64,000 bases of DNA from Alkalihalobacillus sp. FSL W8-0930 (GCA_037965595.1 CP150183.1:744001-808000), one strand, 5' to 3'; positions 1-8,920 are shown, counted from the stretch's first letter. Notes: a model not told the origin generated them from the letters alone. Numbers and translations: made by a program.

Positions 1-273
1 ATATTAGCTGATGCGTTTGTTGAATTTGGCAGTTCGGGAAGATCTTTTGGAAAGAAAAAATGTCTTGAAGAAAGTGTAAGCCAAGATCGTCTGGTCATGC
101 ATCACTTCAAATGTAATCTAGCAACTGATGATGTGGTGTTAACGACTTATCATATTCAAAATCGTACAAAAGATCAGTGGACATTACGCAGCTCTGTTTG
201 GAAGCATATAGACGGAAGGTGGCAGTTGTATTTTCACCAAGGCACGTTTCGTGATGAAACAAAAAACAAGTGA
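1..273 (+). CDS. DUF4440-like (NTF2-fold) protein, 3' part
   Basis: Open from the first base in frame 1 to TGA, giving the last 90 residues of a protein whose start lies outside the window. The end reads RSSVWKHIDGRWQLYFHQGT, the pattern typical of DUF4440/SnoaL-like small proteins of the NTF2 fold (a strand with W, then an H.G.W..YFHQGT strand). Members are usually 110-130 residues, so perhaps a quarter is missing. No function can be assigned; some relatives bind or turn over small ligands. The stop codon lies inside a long palindrome that serves as the terminator. Confidence 0.7.
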   Translation: MLADAFVEFGSSGRSFGKKKCLEESVSQDRLVMHHFKCNLATDDVVLTTYHIQNRTKDQWTLRSSVWKHIDGRWQLYFHQGTFRDETKNK

Positions 274-300
274 GGCGGATCATCCGCCTCACTTGTTAAA
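265..300. terminator. Bidirectional terminator, perfect 16-bp palindrome
   Basis: AACAAGTGAGGCGGAT (265-280), one base, then ATCCGCCTCACTTGTT (282-297), followed by AAAACGTTTT. The dyad is perfect and sits between two converging genes (DUF4440-like on plus, MMPL exporter on minus). It contains the TGA of the first gene. The T/A flanks suit termination in both directions. Confidence 0.8.
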
Positions 301-305
301 ACGTT

Positions 306-2519
306 TTATTTCTCTGTTTCCACTGACTCTGACTTTTCTTCCATTTGCTTAGATGGCCAGAATGCCCATTTTCCAAGCAGACTTGTGATTGCTGGTACAA
401 GTAATGGTCTTACAATAAAGGTATCAAGTAAAACACCAATCGCTGTAATTAAACCAAATTGTACGAGCACTTGAATAGGAAGCGTAACAAGGACAGCAAA
501 GGTTCCTGCAAGGATAATCCCTGCTGAGGTGATGACTCCACCACTTTGACCGACACCTTCTGTGATAGCCGCTTTGAGTGGACGACCACGCTTTTTCTCC
601 CAAATATTTGAGATCATGAGGATGTTGTAGTCTTCACCAAGTGCTGCGATAAATACAAAGGCGTAGATTGGGATCAAGGCTGAGATCGATGGGACATCGA
701 AGCCATAATGAAGAATGGCCCAACCTAAACCTAATGCACTTGTGAAGGAAATTAATACCGTTCCAACAAGATAAATCATTGCTGTAATGGAACGTAGGTA
801 GATGAGAAGTAAGATAGATACCACCACAACAACTAGGATGATGATGTTTGTTTGGTCATTTTCAATCACTGAGCGTTGATCGATTTGCTCAGCTGTTTGA
901 CCAGCAACCCACACATCATTTAGTTCATAGTCATCTTTTATATTTGCTACACCTGCTTGAATGGATTCTAGATCATCCATCGCCTCATTGCTATATGGAT
1001 TTTGATCTAATTCCAACTGGTACATCACAATATTTTCATTTACTTCACTTACTTCAGGCTCTTCAACTTTTGCTACACCATTTAGATTTGCCAGATCTTC
1101 TGTTAGATCAATATCTTCTTCTGCTGTATCAAAAACAACTTTAACAGGTGCTAAGTCTCCTGACCCAAATCCTTCACTGATAATGGAGAAGCCTTCACGA
1201 GACGGTGTATCTTCAGGGAATGAAGACAATGTGTCATATGAAAAATCGATCTGAATGATGAATAATGAGCTACCGAGTAAAAGAACCATCGTCACAATCA
1301 TTGTTCGAATCGGTTTAAATGCAGCAAACTCACCAACTCGATGCCAGAATGTTGATTGCTTGTGTTTTTTCACTTTTTTGTTCTTCTGTTTCGCACGTTT
1401 TTCTTCCATTTCTACTGTTCTAGGAACAAATGGGAAGAAGGCTGTGCGACCGATGACACTGAGTAGTGCTGGTACGAGTGTTAATGAAGAAATCATCATG
1501 ATAAAGATTGATACACCAAATGGTACAGCAAAGTTTGTGATGGTTGCGTATTTTGAAATGAGCAGTGACATTAATGCAGCTACAACCGTTAATCCACTGA
1601 TTCCAATCACACCAGCCATATCGGATAATGCTAAACGAATGGCCTTCATTTTGCTCTTTTCTTCATATAAGAATAGGCGGAAACGAGCAATTAAGAATAA
1701 GCAATAATCCGTTCCTGCTCCAAATAGTAGTACAGTCATAATCGCAATACCCTGTGAATCATATGATATGATTCCTTCTTTCGCTAGCCATCCGAGGATC
1801 GGAGTAGCTACTGCATATGCAGCCCCTACGGCTAGTAGCGGAATAAGCGGAAGGATAGGCGAACGGTAGATCAGTAAAAGAATTACTAGAACGAGTAAAA
1901 CGGTCCCGATTAATAAGGTTACATCGGCGTCCGCAAATAATTCCGTCGCGTCAACGCTAATTCCAGCTGGGCCAGTGGCACGTGAAACGAGTTCGTCTGA
2001 ATCGAGTGCAGCACTAAACGGATTATCCGATAGAATGTCTGTAGCTCTTTCTTCAATTTCAGTGAGTCCTGCTTTTGTTTCTTCAGCTGAGGCATAACTT
2101 TTAAAGAGAATAGTTTGAATAAAGGTTGTTCCATCCTCTGAAATCATTTCCTGCAATGCAGGGAGAGGGAAATCCTGATAAGGAATAGCCATTTCCTGGG
2201 CGTCCACTTCATTATCAGTCATACTTTGTGAAAGCTCTTGAATAGCAGCTAAGTCCTCTTCTTCTAAACCAGATTCTCGGTACCATGTAATTAATCCCGG
2301 TAACCCGTCGTTATTTGGAAAGTATTCTTCCATAATGCTTGCTGCTTGCATGGAAGGCTGATCATCAGATAACGGTTCAATTGTGTCATCCGTGTAATCT
2401 CCTGATGGAGGAAGTAAAAGCTGAAACGCTATAATAGCTAAAATCCAAACCCCGATTGTAATCCATCGGCCTTTCTTACTAACAATTGCATGTACGATAT
2501 TTGTCAGTGCACTTCGCAT
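306..2519 (-). CDS. MMPL-family membrane exporter (YdfJ-like)
   Basis: A 737-residue RND-superfamily protein with two MMPL repeats. One transmembrane helix lies near residues 18-36, followed by a large extracytoplasmic domain (about 40-195) and a block of about five helices containing the GTDYCLFL motif. A charged Lys-rich loop follows, then the second half with the same plan and the GEDYN motif. MMPL proteins move lipids, peptides or hydrophobic drugs using the proton gradient. Length and order fit Bacillus YdfJ (about 724 residues). The start ATG has AAGGAG about 6 bases upstream. No partner gene is adjacent. The promoter carries two copies of a TTATCA palindrome, so a TetR- or MarR-type repressor encoded elsewhere probably controls it. 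The substrate cannot be read from sequence. Confidence 0.85.
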   Translation of the reverse strand: MRSALTNIVHAIVSKKGRWITIGVWILAIIAFQLLLPPSGDYTDDTIEPLSDDQPSMQAASIMEEYFPNNDGLPGLITWYRESGLEEEDLAAIQELSQSMTDNEVDAQEMAIPYQDFPLPALQEMISEDGTTFIQTILFKSYASAEETKAGLTEIEERATDILSDNPFSAALDSDELVSRATGPAGISVDATELFADADVTLLIGTVLLVLVILLLIYRSPILPLIPLLAVGAAYAVATPILGWLAKEGIISYDSQGIAIMTVLLFGAGTDYCLFLIARFRLFLYEEKSKMKAIRLALSDMAGVIGISGLTVVAALMSLLISKYATITNFAVPFGVSIFIMMISSLTLVPALLSVIGRTAFFPFVPRTVEMEEKRAKQKNKKVKKHKQSTFWHRVGEFAAFKPIRTMIVTMVLLLGSSLFIIQIDFSYDTLSSFPEDTPSREGFSIISEGFGSGDLAPVKVVFDTAEEDIDLTEDLANLNGVAKVEEPEVSEVNENIVMYQLELDQNPYSNEAMDDLESIQAGVANIKDDYELNDVWVAGQTAEQIDQRSVIENDQTNIIILVVVVVSILLLIYLRSITAMIYLVGTVLISFTSALGLGWAILHYGFDVPSISALIPIYAFVFIAALGEDYNILMISNIWEKKRGRPLKAAITEGVGQSGGVITSAGIILAGTFAVLVTLPIQVLVQFGLITAIGVLLDTFIVRPLLVPAITSLLGKWAFWPSKQMEEKSESVETEK

Positions 2520-2544
2520 GGTTTTCTCCTTTTAATTTATAATC

Positions 2545-2613
2545 CTTATCAGTTGATAAGTCGATTGTCTAATAGGGTTATATCACGATCAAAAAAACTT
2601 ATCAATTGATAAG
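2545..2613 (-). promoter_or_regulatory. Promoter of the MMPL gene with twin palindromic operator
   Basis: A perfect palindrome CTTATCAATTGATAAG lies at 2598-2613 and a near-perfect copy CTTATCAGTTGATAAG at 2545-2560. On the minus strand the upstream copy contains a -35 box TTGATA (2605-2600), followed after exactly 17 bases by TATAAC (2582-2577). The second copy falls about 17-32 bases downstream of the -10. A repressor dimer at each site would cover the -35 and the early transcribed region. The shape fits a TetR or MarR regulator; no such gene is in the window next to it. Confidence 0.75.
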
Positions 2614-2726
2614 GCGTACGATCTATCAAATTATATTTTTTACGAACAATCCCTCCACATAATTGCAATAATTATGGGGTTTATGTACACTAAAGGTACA
2701 ATTATCCACAAGAAGGAGTGAGTGTT

Positions 2727-2918
2727 GTGGTTCAACTGATTCTTGCCGGGTTACTCGTTGCGATCGTTATTTTTGCAGATGTGTTGGATTTCAGACAAGA
2801 TCAAAAAAGATGGGGTTGGTTTAAGTCTTGGTCCAAACCAGCTAAGCTTTCTGTACTCGTTGGAATCACCCTGATATTCACTGTCTTCTGGACAGTAGTC
2901 AGTTTAAAGTATGTCTAG
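2727..2918 (+). CDS. Small two-helix membrane protein
   Basis: A protein of 63 residues with a hydrophobic helix at about 2-20, a charged amphipathic middle (DFRQDQKRWGWFKSWSK), and a second hydrophobic helix at about 42-60. The GTG at 2727 is chosen because AAGGAG occupies 2713-2718 and overlaps the alternative in-frame GTG at 2718, whereas 2727 has normal spacing. I do not recognise a family. It stands alone, divergent from the MMPL gene, and is followed by a terminator. Confidence 0.6.
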   Translation: MVQLILAGLLVAIVIFADVLDFRQDQKRWGWFKSWSKPAKLSVLVGITLIFTVFWTVVSLKYV

Positions 2919-2937
2919 ATAGAAGCTTTTACAAGCA

Positions 2938-2966
2938 AACCGTGTCCATGGAGGATACGGTTTTTC
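2938..2966 (+). terminator. Terminator after the small membrane protein gene
   Basis: AACCGT...TCC / GGA...ACGGTT stem (2938-2962) followed by a run of five T. It ends the short transcript from 2727. Confidence 0.65.
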
Positions 2967-3060
2967 ATATAGGGTATAGAACCATGAGCAACCTGTTAGA
3001 CAAACTTCATGTTCACGATTATAGTAGGACAACTAATTATTTTTTTGGAGGTATAGAGTG

Positions 3061-4182
3061 ATGAGTCAAATAAAAGGAATAGATACTATGTTTCATCCTG
3101 TGTCATTAAAAAATGTCATCATCCCCAATCGGATTGCGATGGCACCGATGACACGAGCTTTCTCACCAAATGGGGTGCCGAATGATAAGGTCGCTGCATA
3201 TTACCGAAGACGATCAGAAAATGGCGTAGGTTTAATCATTACGGAAGGGACAGCTATTCCTCATCCGTCAGCTGTTAGTCATCAGGACATCCCGCGTTTC
3301 TACGGGGATGATGCTCTTGCAGGCTGGAAGAAGGTTGTTGACGAAGTACATGAAGCTGGTGGCATGATCATTCCTCAAATTTGGCATGTTGGCGGAGCTC
3401 GTAAAAAAGGTGAACATCCAAATAAAGAGGCGTTACCAGTGAGTCCATCTGGGTTAGATCTAGAGGGGAATGAAGTCACTGAACCGTTAACGGAAGAAGA
3501 GATTCAAGATCTTGTTCAGGCTTACGCTCAAGCTGCTTCGAATGCAAAAGCAATTGGATTTGATGGAATTGAAATTCATGGGGCACATGGGTATTTAATT
3601 GATCAATTCTTATGGGAGAAAACGAATAAGAGAACTGACCGCTATGGGGGAGACTTAAAAGAGCGGACAACCTTTGCCAAAGAAGTGGTGGAAGCATGCC
3701 GAGAAGCCGTAGGCCCGGAGTTCCTTATTGTATTCCGCTTCTCGCAATGGAAGCTGGGAGACTATGATGCAAAGCTAGCTCATTCCTCTCGGGAGCTTAA
3801 TCAAATTCTAGAACCATTATCCGAAGCGGGTGTGGATGTATTCCATGCATCAACAAGACGCTTCTGGGAAGCGGAGTTCAAAGAGGAATCAGACTCGTTA
3901 AATTTGGCTGCCTGGACGAAAAAGTTAACAGGCAAACCAACAATCACAGTTGGATCATTAGGGCTCGATTATGCCTTCAGAGATGAACAAGGTACTTCGC
4001 ATGAAACGAGTGTAACAGAAAATATCAACAAATTAGTTGAGAAGCTGGCAGACGATGAGTTTGATCTAGTAGCCGTTGGACGAGCACTGTTAGCCGATCC
4101 AGAATGGGCAAGAAAATTAAAGGATGATGAGTTAGAACAAGCAGTTCCATACACGAGAGAGTCCGTTCAAACACTGTACTAA
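3061..4182 (+). CDS. Old Yellow Enzyme family NADH:flavin oxidoreductase
   Basis: A protein of 373 residues with the OYE TIM-barrel layout: an N-terminal NRIAMAPMTRAF motif, then IWHVGG, then the HGAHGYLIDQFLWEKTN block with the FMN/substrate region and RTDRYGG. It binds FMN and reduces activated C=C bonds of enones or related electrophiles with NAD(P)H. The C-terminal half (a DVFHAST..FWEAEF stretch) resembles an OYE subgroup distinct from YqjM, so the natural substrate is open. GGAGG at 3047-3051 supports ATG 3061; a GTG directly before it (3058) is the alternative. Monocistronic, with a strong terminator behind it shared with the opposite nitroreductase gene. Confidence 0.85.
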   Translation: MSQIKGIDTMFHPVSLKNVIIPNRIAMAPMTRAFSPNGVPNDKVAAYYRRRSENGVGLIITEGTAIPHPSAVSHQDIPRFYGDDALAGWKKVVDEVHEAGGMIIPQIWHVGGARKKGEHPNKEALPVSPSGLDLEGNEVTEPLTEEEIQDLVQAYAQAASNAKAIGFDGIEIHGAHGYLIDQFLWEKTNKRTDRYGGDLKERTTFAKEVVEACREAVGPEFLIVFRFSQWKLGDYDAKLAHSSRELNQILEPLSEAGVDVFHASTRRFWEAEFKEESDSLNLAAWTKKLTGKPTITVGSLGLDYAFRDEQGTSHETSVTENINKLVEKLADDEFDLVAVGRALLADPEWARKLKDDELEQAVPYTRESVQTLY

Positions 4183-4190
4183 TTAGTAAA

Positions 4191-4225
4191 AGCCGTACAC
4201 ATTATCTTGATGTGTACGGCTTTTT
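4191..4225. terminator. Bidirectional terminator
   Basis: AGCCGTACACAT / ATGTGTACGGCT, a 12-bp perfect stem with a 7-base loop, TTTTT on the plus side and AAAA on the other. It lies between the converging OYE and nitroreductase genes. Confidence 0.85.
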
Positions 4226-4226
4226 G

Positions 4227-4901
4227 TTATATCCACTTCACAATGTCATTAAGTGGTTGTCTTGTTTTCTCTCTAGCTGGTTCCGTTTCTCTATAACCGA
4301 AGGCGGCCATAACAGAAACGTTCCATGTATCCGTATCAATGCCTTCGTCTGCTAGAATCTTGTTTACGGCATCTGGAAGATATCCTTCAATTGGACATGA
4401 ATCAATCCCAATTTGTGCAGCGGAGGTCATCATATTAGCAAGAGCGATATACGTTTGTTTGCTCGCCCAATCAAAAAGAGAGCGTTCAGATTCAAACAAA
4501 TTCTGTGCATCGTCTTGAAATGCCTTATAACGTGGGAGTATGTCTTGAATCATCTTTTCTGGAACCTGCTTCACGTGTTTATGAATGTTATAGACATAAT
4601 CTGAATCGTAGCGCGCATTCTTATGTGCAAGAATAACAACAAAGTGGCTAGCGGTATCTAACTGTCCACGTGCACCAGATGAGACTTCTTTTAGTTTTGC
4701 TCGCAAATCTGGATTTTGAACAACTAAGAACTTCCAAGGCTCGTATCCGACAGAACTCGGAGAAAGTCTTCCCGTTTCCAAAATAAATTCAAAGTCTGAA
4801 TCAGATATTCTTTTGCTTGAGTCAAATGATTTTGTCGCATGCCTGAAGTGAAAGGCATCTATAATTTCTTGTTTTTTCTCAGTAGATGTTGTCATGTTCA
4901 T
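4227..4901 (-). CDS. yfkO: NAD(P)H-dependent nitroreductase (YfkO-like)
   Basis: A 224-residue protein of the FMN nitroreductase fold. The N-terminal FHFRHATKSFD stretch, the LETGRLSPSSVGYEPWKF block that binds FMN, the WASKQTYIALANMMTSAAQ helix and SCPIEGY match Bacillus YfkO closely from memory. It reduces nitro or quinone compounds, usually two electrons at a time. Start ATG 4901 is preceded by AGGAGAGG on the minus strand; the ATG at 4905 is out of frame. It is single, facing the OYE gene, and both could act on electrophilic stress compounds, which is inference only. Confidence 0.85.
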   Translation of the reverse strand: MNMTTSTEKKQEIIDAFHFRHATKSFDSSKRISDSDFEFILETGRLSPSSVGYEPWKFLVVQNPDLRAKLKEVSSGARGQLDTASHFVVILAHKNARYDSDYVYNIHKHVKQVPEKMIQDILPRYKAFQDDAQNLFESERSLFDWASKQTYIALANMMTSAAQIGIDSCPIEGYLPDAVNKILADEGIDTDTWNVSVMAAFGYRETEPAREKTRQPLNDIVKWI

Positions 4902-5045
4902 TCATTCCTCTCCTATTAGGTTTCATACTTGAGCGTAGCGAAGTTTTCCATGTGAGACAAGGAATCTGCTCTCTATTTATTGGAAGGTTTTTTTCAAGTT
5001 AAATAGAAGGAAGTAATAGAGGTTTTATATATGGGAGGAATATAA

Positions 5046-5228
5046 ATGAAGAATTTGTCTTTTATTATGCAAGGAATCGCTTCCGTTCTGTTTGTCATTC
5101 TTGTGTTTATGTATTTCATTGGCTCATGGCGAGCGGATCCAATAATTGAGATTCTGTTCTTTTTTATCATGGTCACATCTGTTTTTGGATTTGGCATCGA
5201 AACAAACAAAAGAGTATCTAAATCATGA
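5046..5228 (+). CDS. Small two-helix membrane protein upstream of peptidase
   Basis: A protein of 60 residues with hydrophobic helices at about 5-25 and 33-50 joined by a short WRADPI loop. GGAGG at 5034-5038 gives a good start at ATG 5046. Its TGA overlaps the ATG of the next gene (ATGA), so translation is coupled to the S51 peptidase. No family recognised. Confidence 0.7.
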   Translation: MKNLSFIMQGIASVLFVILVFMYFIGSWRADPIIEILFFFIMVTSVFGFGIETNKRVSKS

Positions 5229-5908
5229 GGCAGGTCATTGCGCTTGGAGGGGGAGGGTTCTCTATGGAACCTGACAATTCAACGCTTGATGACTATATCT
5301 TGGCACAAGCAAACAAAGCCAAGCCTAAGATCTGCTTCATCCCTACAGCCGGCGGCGATCAGGACGGATACATCACACGCTTTTATCGTGCTTTCAAAGA
5401 GAAGCCGTGCACACCGGTTCACTTATCTTTATTTGATGCAAACTTCAATGACCTCGAAGATTTTGTGCTTGAGCAGGATATTGTGTATGTAGGTGGGGGA
5501 AGTACTCGGAACATGATGGTGCTGTGGAAGGAGTGGGGTTTAGATAAGATTCTTGTACAAGCCTATCAAAGGGGTTTGATCTGCGCCGGTTTAAGTGCCG
5601 GCGCCATTTGCTGGTTTGAACAAGGTTTAACCGATCCGTTAAACGGTCCACTTTACCCAATCAACGGATTAGGCTTGTTAAAAGGAAGTGTTTGTCCGCA
5701 TTATGATGGAGAGGAAAAAAGACGTCCTGCTTATGAACGGTATATTAATGATGGCAAAATGCTTGAAGGCTATGGAATAAACGACGGAACAGCACTACAT
5801 TTTATTGACGAGGAACTATATCATTCCATTCAATCAACGAATAAAAGTGGAGTAGGGTACGAACAAGTAGGGAGTAAAGCAGATAGCATCGAAGCATTAA
5901 AAGAGTAA
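5225..5908 (+). CDS. Peptidase S51 family protein (YgaJ-like)
   Basis: A protein of 227 residues of the type-1 glutamine-amidotransferase-like fold used by aspartyl dipeptidase (PepE) and relatives. The GGGG stretch near the start, IPTAGGDQDGY, VGGGST and the nucleophile elbow GLSAGAICWF are visible, with the Ser of GLSAGA as the presumed catalytic residue. Length and motifs match Bacillus YgaJ. Probably a cytoplasmic peptidase acting on small acidic peptides. It is translationally coupled to the small membrane protein before it. Confidence 0.8.
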   Translation: MRQVIALGGGGFSMEPDNSTLDDYILAQANKAKPKICFIPTAGGDQDGYITRFYRAFKEKPCTPVHLSLFDANFNDLEDFVLEQDIVYVGGGSTRNMMVLWKEWGLDKILVQAYQRGLICAGLSAGAICWFEQGLTDPLNGPLYPINGLGLLKGSVCPHYDGEEKRRPAYERYINDGKMLEGYGINDGTALHFIDEELYHSIQSTNKSGVGYEQVGSKADSIEALKE

Positions 5909-5971
5909 TCTAAAAGCAATGAGAGTATAATAAATGTTGTTCTGAATATCGAATTCTATGAGGTGAAAGCA

Positions 5972-6721
5972 GTGAGTAAAAAGGTTGCAATCGTAACAGG
6001 TGGAGGCAATGGACTTGGACGTGCAGTGGCTGTGAAGCTTGCAAGTCAGGGAGTAAATGTTGCTGTAGTAGATCTAGCTGAAGGGCCAGGTCATGAAACT
6101 GTTGATCTTGTAAAGGAACAAGGCGCAGAGGCAATATTTGTGCAAGCCGATGTTAGTAAAGCGGAAGACGTTAAACGGTATGTTGACGAAACCGTAAAAG
6201 CATTTGGAACGATTGATATGTTTTATAATAATGCGGGTATTTCAGGTCCCGGCAAACGATTTGTGGAAAATACTATTGAGGAAATTGACCTTGTACTTGG
6301 AATTAACCTGCATGGTGCATTGTACGGGTTAAAATATGTGCTTGAAGTGATGCTTAAAAATGGTGGAGGCTCCATCGTTAACACCTCTTCTACAGCAGGA
6401 CTTGTCGGACAGGAAACAGTGGGATCGTACTCTGCAACTAAGCACGGAATCGTTGGGATTACAAAAACGATTGCTGTTGAATATGCGCGAGAAGGAATCC
6501 AAGTGAATGCCATCTCACCAGGTACAACAGAAACACCAATGGTAGCTGAGTATCGTAAGGCTAATCCTGAACAAGTGGAAAGTGTCTTAGCTGCTATTCC
6601 ACAAAGACGCCTTGGGAAGCCTGAAGAAGTAGCAGAGCTTGTTTGCTTCTTATTAAATGGTGAAGCGAAGTATATCAATGGTGCAGTAATCCCAATTGAT
6701 GGTGGATTTACAGCTCAATAA
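5972..6721 (+). CDS. Short-chain dehydrogenase/reductase
   Basis: A classical SDR of 249 residues. It has the dinucleotide motif TGGGNGLG at residues 9-16, the NNAG motif, the catalytic Ser in NTSSTAG, and the YSATK motif. An Asp after the second strand (VVDLAEG) suggests NAD(H) rather than NADP(H). GTG 5972 is chosen because TGAGGTG at 5959-5965 acts as the ribosome-binding site and overlaps the alternative GTG 5963. Substrate unknown. A dispersed repeat follows its stop codon. Confidence 0.85.
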   Translation: MSKKVAIVTGGGNGLGRAVAVKLASQGVNVAVVDLAEGPGHETVDLVKEQGAEAIFVQADVSKAEDVKRYVDETVKAFGTIDMFYNNAGISGPGKRFVENTIEEIDLVLGINLHGALYGLKYVLEVMLKNGGGSIVNTSSTAGLVGQETVGSYSATKHGIVGITKTIAVEYAREGIQVNAISPGTTETPMVAEYRKANPEQVESVLAAIPQRRLGKPEEVAELVCFLLNGEAKYINGAVIPIDGGFTAQ

Positions 6722-6733
6722 AAGGTGAGTTAT

Positions 6734-6900
6734 GAGGCTGGACATAACTATACCTAAACAAGCAAATGGCGAATGGTTCAATTATTGAATCATTCGCCAT
6801 TTGTGTTTTTTAACAAAACAAGCGAGGGATTCACCTGTAGCGGTTGTATTGCTATGTTCGTGTCATTTTAAGTCAATTACTGTTCTGACCCATATTTTTT
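6734..6900 (+). repeat. Dispersed intergenic repeat, copy 1 (degraded right end)
   Basis: Begins with GAGGCTGGACATAACTA (6734-6750), carries the inner hairpin AAATGGCGAATGGTTCAA / TTGAATCATTCGCCATTT (6764-6802; 18-bp stem with one G-T pair), followed closely by a T run, and continues with an AAAACAAGCGAGGG stretch seen also in copy 3. The right terminal arm is hard to recognise, so the end is approximate. The hairpin plus T run may terminate the SDR transcript. The other copies are at 14471-14583 and 48794-49058. Confidence 0.7.
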
Positions 6901-6979
6901 TGTTTGTCGAAATCTCTGTTAAAAAGCAGGTATTAACCATTTATTAGTCAAATATATAGATAGATAAGGGGGAACGCCC

Positions 6980-7015
6980 ATGGATGATGACATTATAGAA
7001 AGTGAGAGAGCTTAG
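6980..7015 (+). other. Possible 11-codon leader ORF in front of serine hydrolase
   Basis: ATG at 6980 opens MDDDIIESERA and stops with TAG at 7013-7015; the last base is the first base of the GTG start of the next gene. AAGGGGG at 6966-6972 is a much better ribosome-binding site for this ORF than anything directly before the GTG. It may be a coupling leader. Equally it may be the relic of an older start, or chance. Confidence 0.35.
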
Positions 7016-8898
7016 TGAAGACAAACAAAGGTATGGCCTTAATCATCATTTTGTGGTTATCCTTTTTCCTGTATCCTCTGCAGACTTATGCTTCTGGGCA
7101 AGAAACACCGTCTGGCATTCCAGTCTCAGACATTGAAGCAACCATTGATGAGTATGTAGATGAATGGGTAGGTAATACAACGGCTGGAGCGAGTATTCAA
7201 GTGATCAAGAATCACGAAGTCGTCTTTTCAAAAGGATACGGCCTCGCTGATATTGAACAAAATGTTGCGATGAGTCCAACTGAGACCATCATGGAATGGG
7301 GATCAGTCAGTAAGCTTCTCGTTTGGATTTCATTAATGCAGCTTGCTGAGCAAGGACAATTGGATCTATCAGATGATATCGAGCCCTATTTACCTGATGG
7401 GTTTCTTACAAAATTGAGTAAAGAAGAACCCATTACATTTCTAGATTTAATGCACCACACGGCTGGATTTGAAGACAATGTGTTTGATCTTGGATTTCCT
7501 ACACCTGAACATGTGACGACGCTTGAGGAAGGGCTAAAGATTGCAGAGCCACATCAAGTGTATACGCCAGGAGAAGTCGTAGCGTATTCAAATTTCTCAA
7601 CAGCCCTTGCTGCGTTTATTGTTGAACAGGTAACAGGTGAGCCTTTTTATGAGTATGTAGAGAACGAAATCTTTGAACCTCTGAAGATGAATCACACAGC
7701 GATTCATCCAACGTTTCTTGGCAAGGAAGAGCTAAAAGACCAAAAAGCAAAGGGGTATCTGTTAGCTAATCCTTCTACGTTTGTTGAGTCAGATTGGTTT
7801 TACATGTCGATGTATCCAAGTGGTGGTGTGAACGGGACGGCAAGTGACTTATCTACTTTTATTCATGCCTTATTGCCACACGAGGGGAAATCGTCGCCGT
7901 TGTTCCACGAACAAGAAACGCTTCATACATTTCTGTCACAGAGCTATACAGCCGATGAATCGGTTAATGGAATTGCTCATGGCTTGTGGGAGTATACAGG
8001 GGCCGCGCGTGGCCTGTATCACGGAGGTAACACAAACTCTTTCTCCAGTCATGTTCATCTAGTGCCAGAAGAAGAATTTGCAGTGGTTGTGATGACAAAC
8101 CAAGCAGGCGAAATGGAGATTAACTATGGTTTAACAGAGCTACTTGTTGGAGCAGAAAGCGTACAACAGGACGTAGGAGCACAAGATTTACCACCTACAA
8201 TCGAAGGATCGTTCATTGCTACTCGCAGACCTCAACATAGCTTTATAAGCTTATATTTTGATCTTATGCCACTTACTATTAAGTCCTCAGAAGAAAATCA
8301 AGTTGAGGTGCACTATGCCGGTTTTTCTGCAACCTACCTGCAAACAAGTCCTCATACCTATAAGTTAGTGGAGGGGGACCTTGTATTCCATGCGATGGGT
8401 CAGCTATTTGTGCAGATGGAGAATGGGGTTGTTGATCGAATCTCAACATCGATATCAGATTATGAACCGTTTCCACCTGGTAAGGGTATGCCATATCTAT
8501 GGATATATGGAGTCCTTGCAGTTGGAATTGCGCTCTATTTCCTCTTGATTCCGATTATCCTATTAATAAAAGTAATTAGAAATAAAAGCAAACGTCCAAG
8601 TTCGGGAATATCAATGGCACATGGAGTTCTTGCCTTAAGCGGAACAGTGTTAATTATTAATCTTCTAATCCTAGTTATTCGTATGCTAATGAATGCCTCG
8701 CGGGCGTATTCAGAGATCATGCCTCAACTCGTGATAAATGGAGTGTTCACAGGGATTGCAGGAATCGCCATGTTATTTATGATTTTAAATTGGCGCAAAA
8801 CAAGGTCAACCGTAAAAGAGAAGATCATGTATATGTTATCAATAATCTTTATTGTGGTATTAATCATTCTTATGAGTGTGTTTGAGTTTTATAGGTAA
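7015..8898 (+). CDS. Membrane-anchored serine hydrolase (beta-lactamase/PBP4* fold)
   Basis: A 627-residue protein. It has a signal peptide (about 1-27), then a class C beta-lactamase-like domain with the SVSK catalytic motif (Ser97, Lys100), a YSN motif and an HGG motif in place of KTG. The C-terminal part has four or more hydrophobic helices (about 493-515, 540-560, 578-595, 605-623). The catalytic domain should face outside, anchored by the C-terminal helices. Relatives are esterases or D-amino-acid peptidases; beta-lactam resistance is not implied. The GTG start is used; the site immediately upstream is a poor GAGAG. First gene of a run including a methyltransferase and a GNAT. Confidence 0.8.
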   Translation: MKTNKGMALIIILWLSFFLYPLQTYASGQETPSGIPVSDIEATIDEYVDEWVGNTTAGASIQVIKNHEVVFSKGYGLADIEQNVAMSPTETIMEWGSVSKLLVWISLMQLAEQGQLDLSDDIEPYLPDGFLTKLSKEEPITFLDLMHHTAGFEDNVFDLGFPTPEHVTTLEEGLKIAEPHQVYTPGEVVAYSNFSTALAAFIVEQVTGEPFYEYVENEIFEPLKMNHTAIHPTFLGKEELKDQKAKGYLLANPSTFVESDWFYMSMYPSGGVNGTASDLSTFIHALLPHEGKSSPLFHEQETLHTFLSQSYTADESVNGIAHGLWEYTGAARGLYHGGNTNSFSSHVHLVPEEEFAVVVMTNQAGEMEINYGLTELLVGAESVQQDVGAQDLPPTIEGSFIATRRPQHSFISLYFDLMPLTIKSSEENQVEVHYAGFSATYLQTSPHTYKLVEGDLVFHAMGQLFVQMENGVVDRISTSISDYEPFPPGKGMPYLWIYGVLAVGIALYFLLIPIILLIKVIRNKSKRPSSGISMAHGVLALSGTVLIINLLILVIRMLMNASRAYSEIMPQLVINGVFTGIAGIAMLFMILNWRKTRSTVKEKIMYMLSIIFIVVLIILMSVFEFYR

Positions 8899-8920
8899 GC
8901 AAATAGAGAGGTGAGCGAGG

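Noticed and set aside
1255-1707. 150-residue plus-strand ORF opposite the MMPL gene
   Set aside because: Antisense shadow of a convincing membrane protein; the composition and lack of ribosome site do not support a gene.
6223-6678. 151-residue minus-strand ORF opposite the first SDR
   Set aside because: Antisense shadow; the plus-strand SDR has all its motifs.
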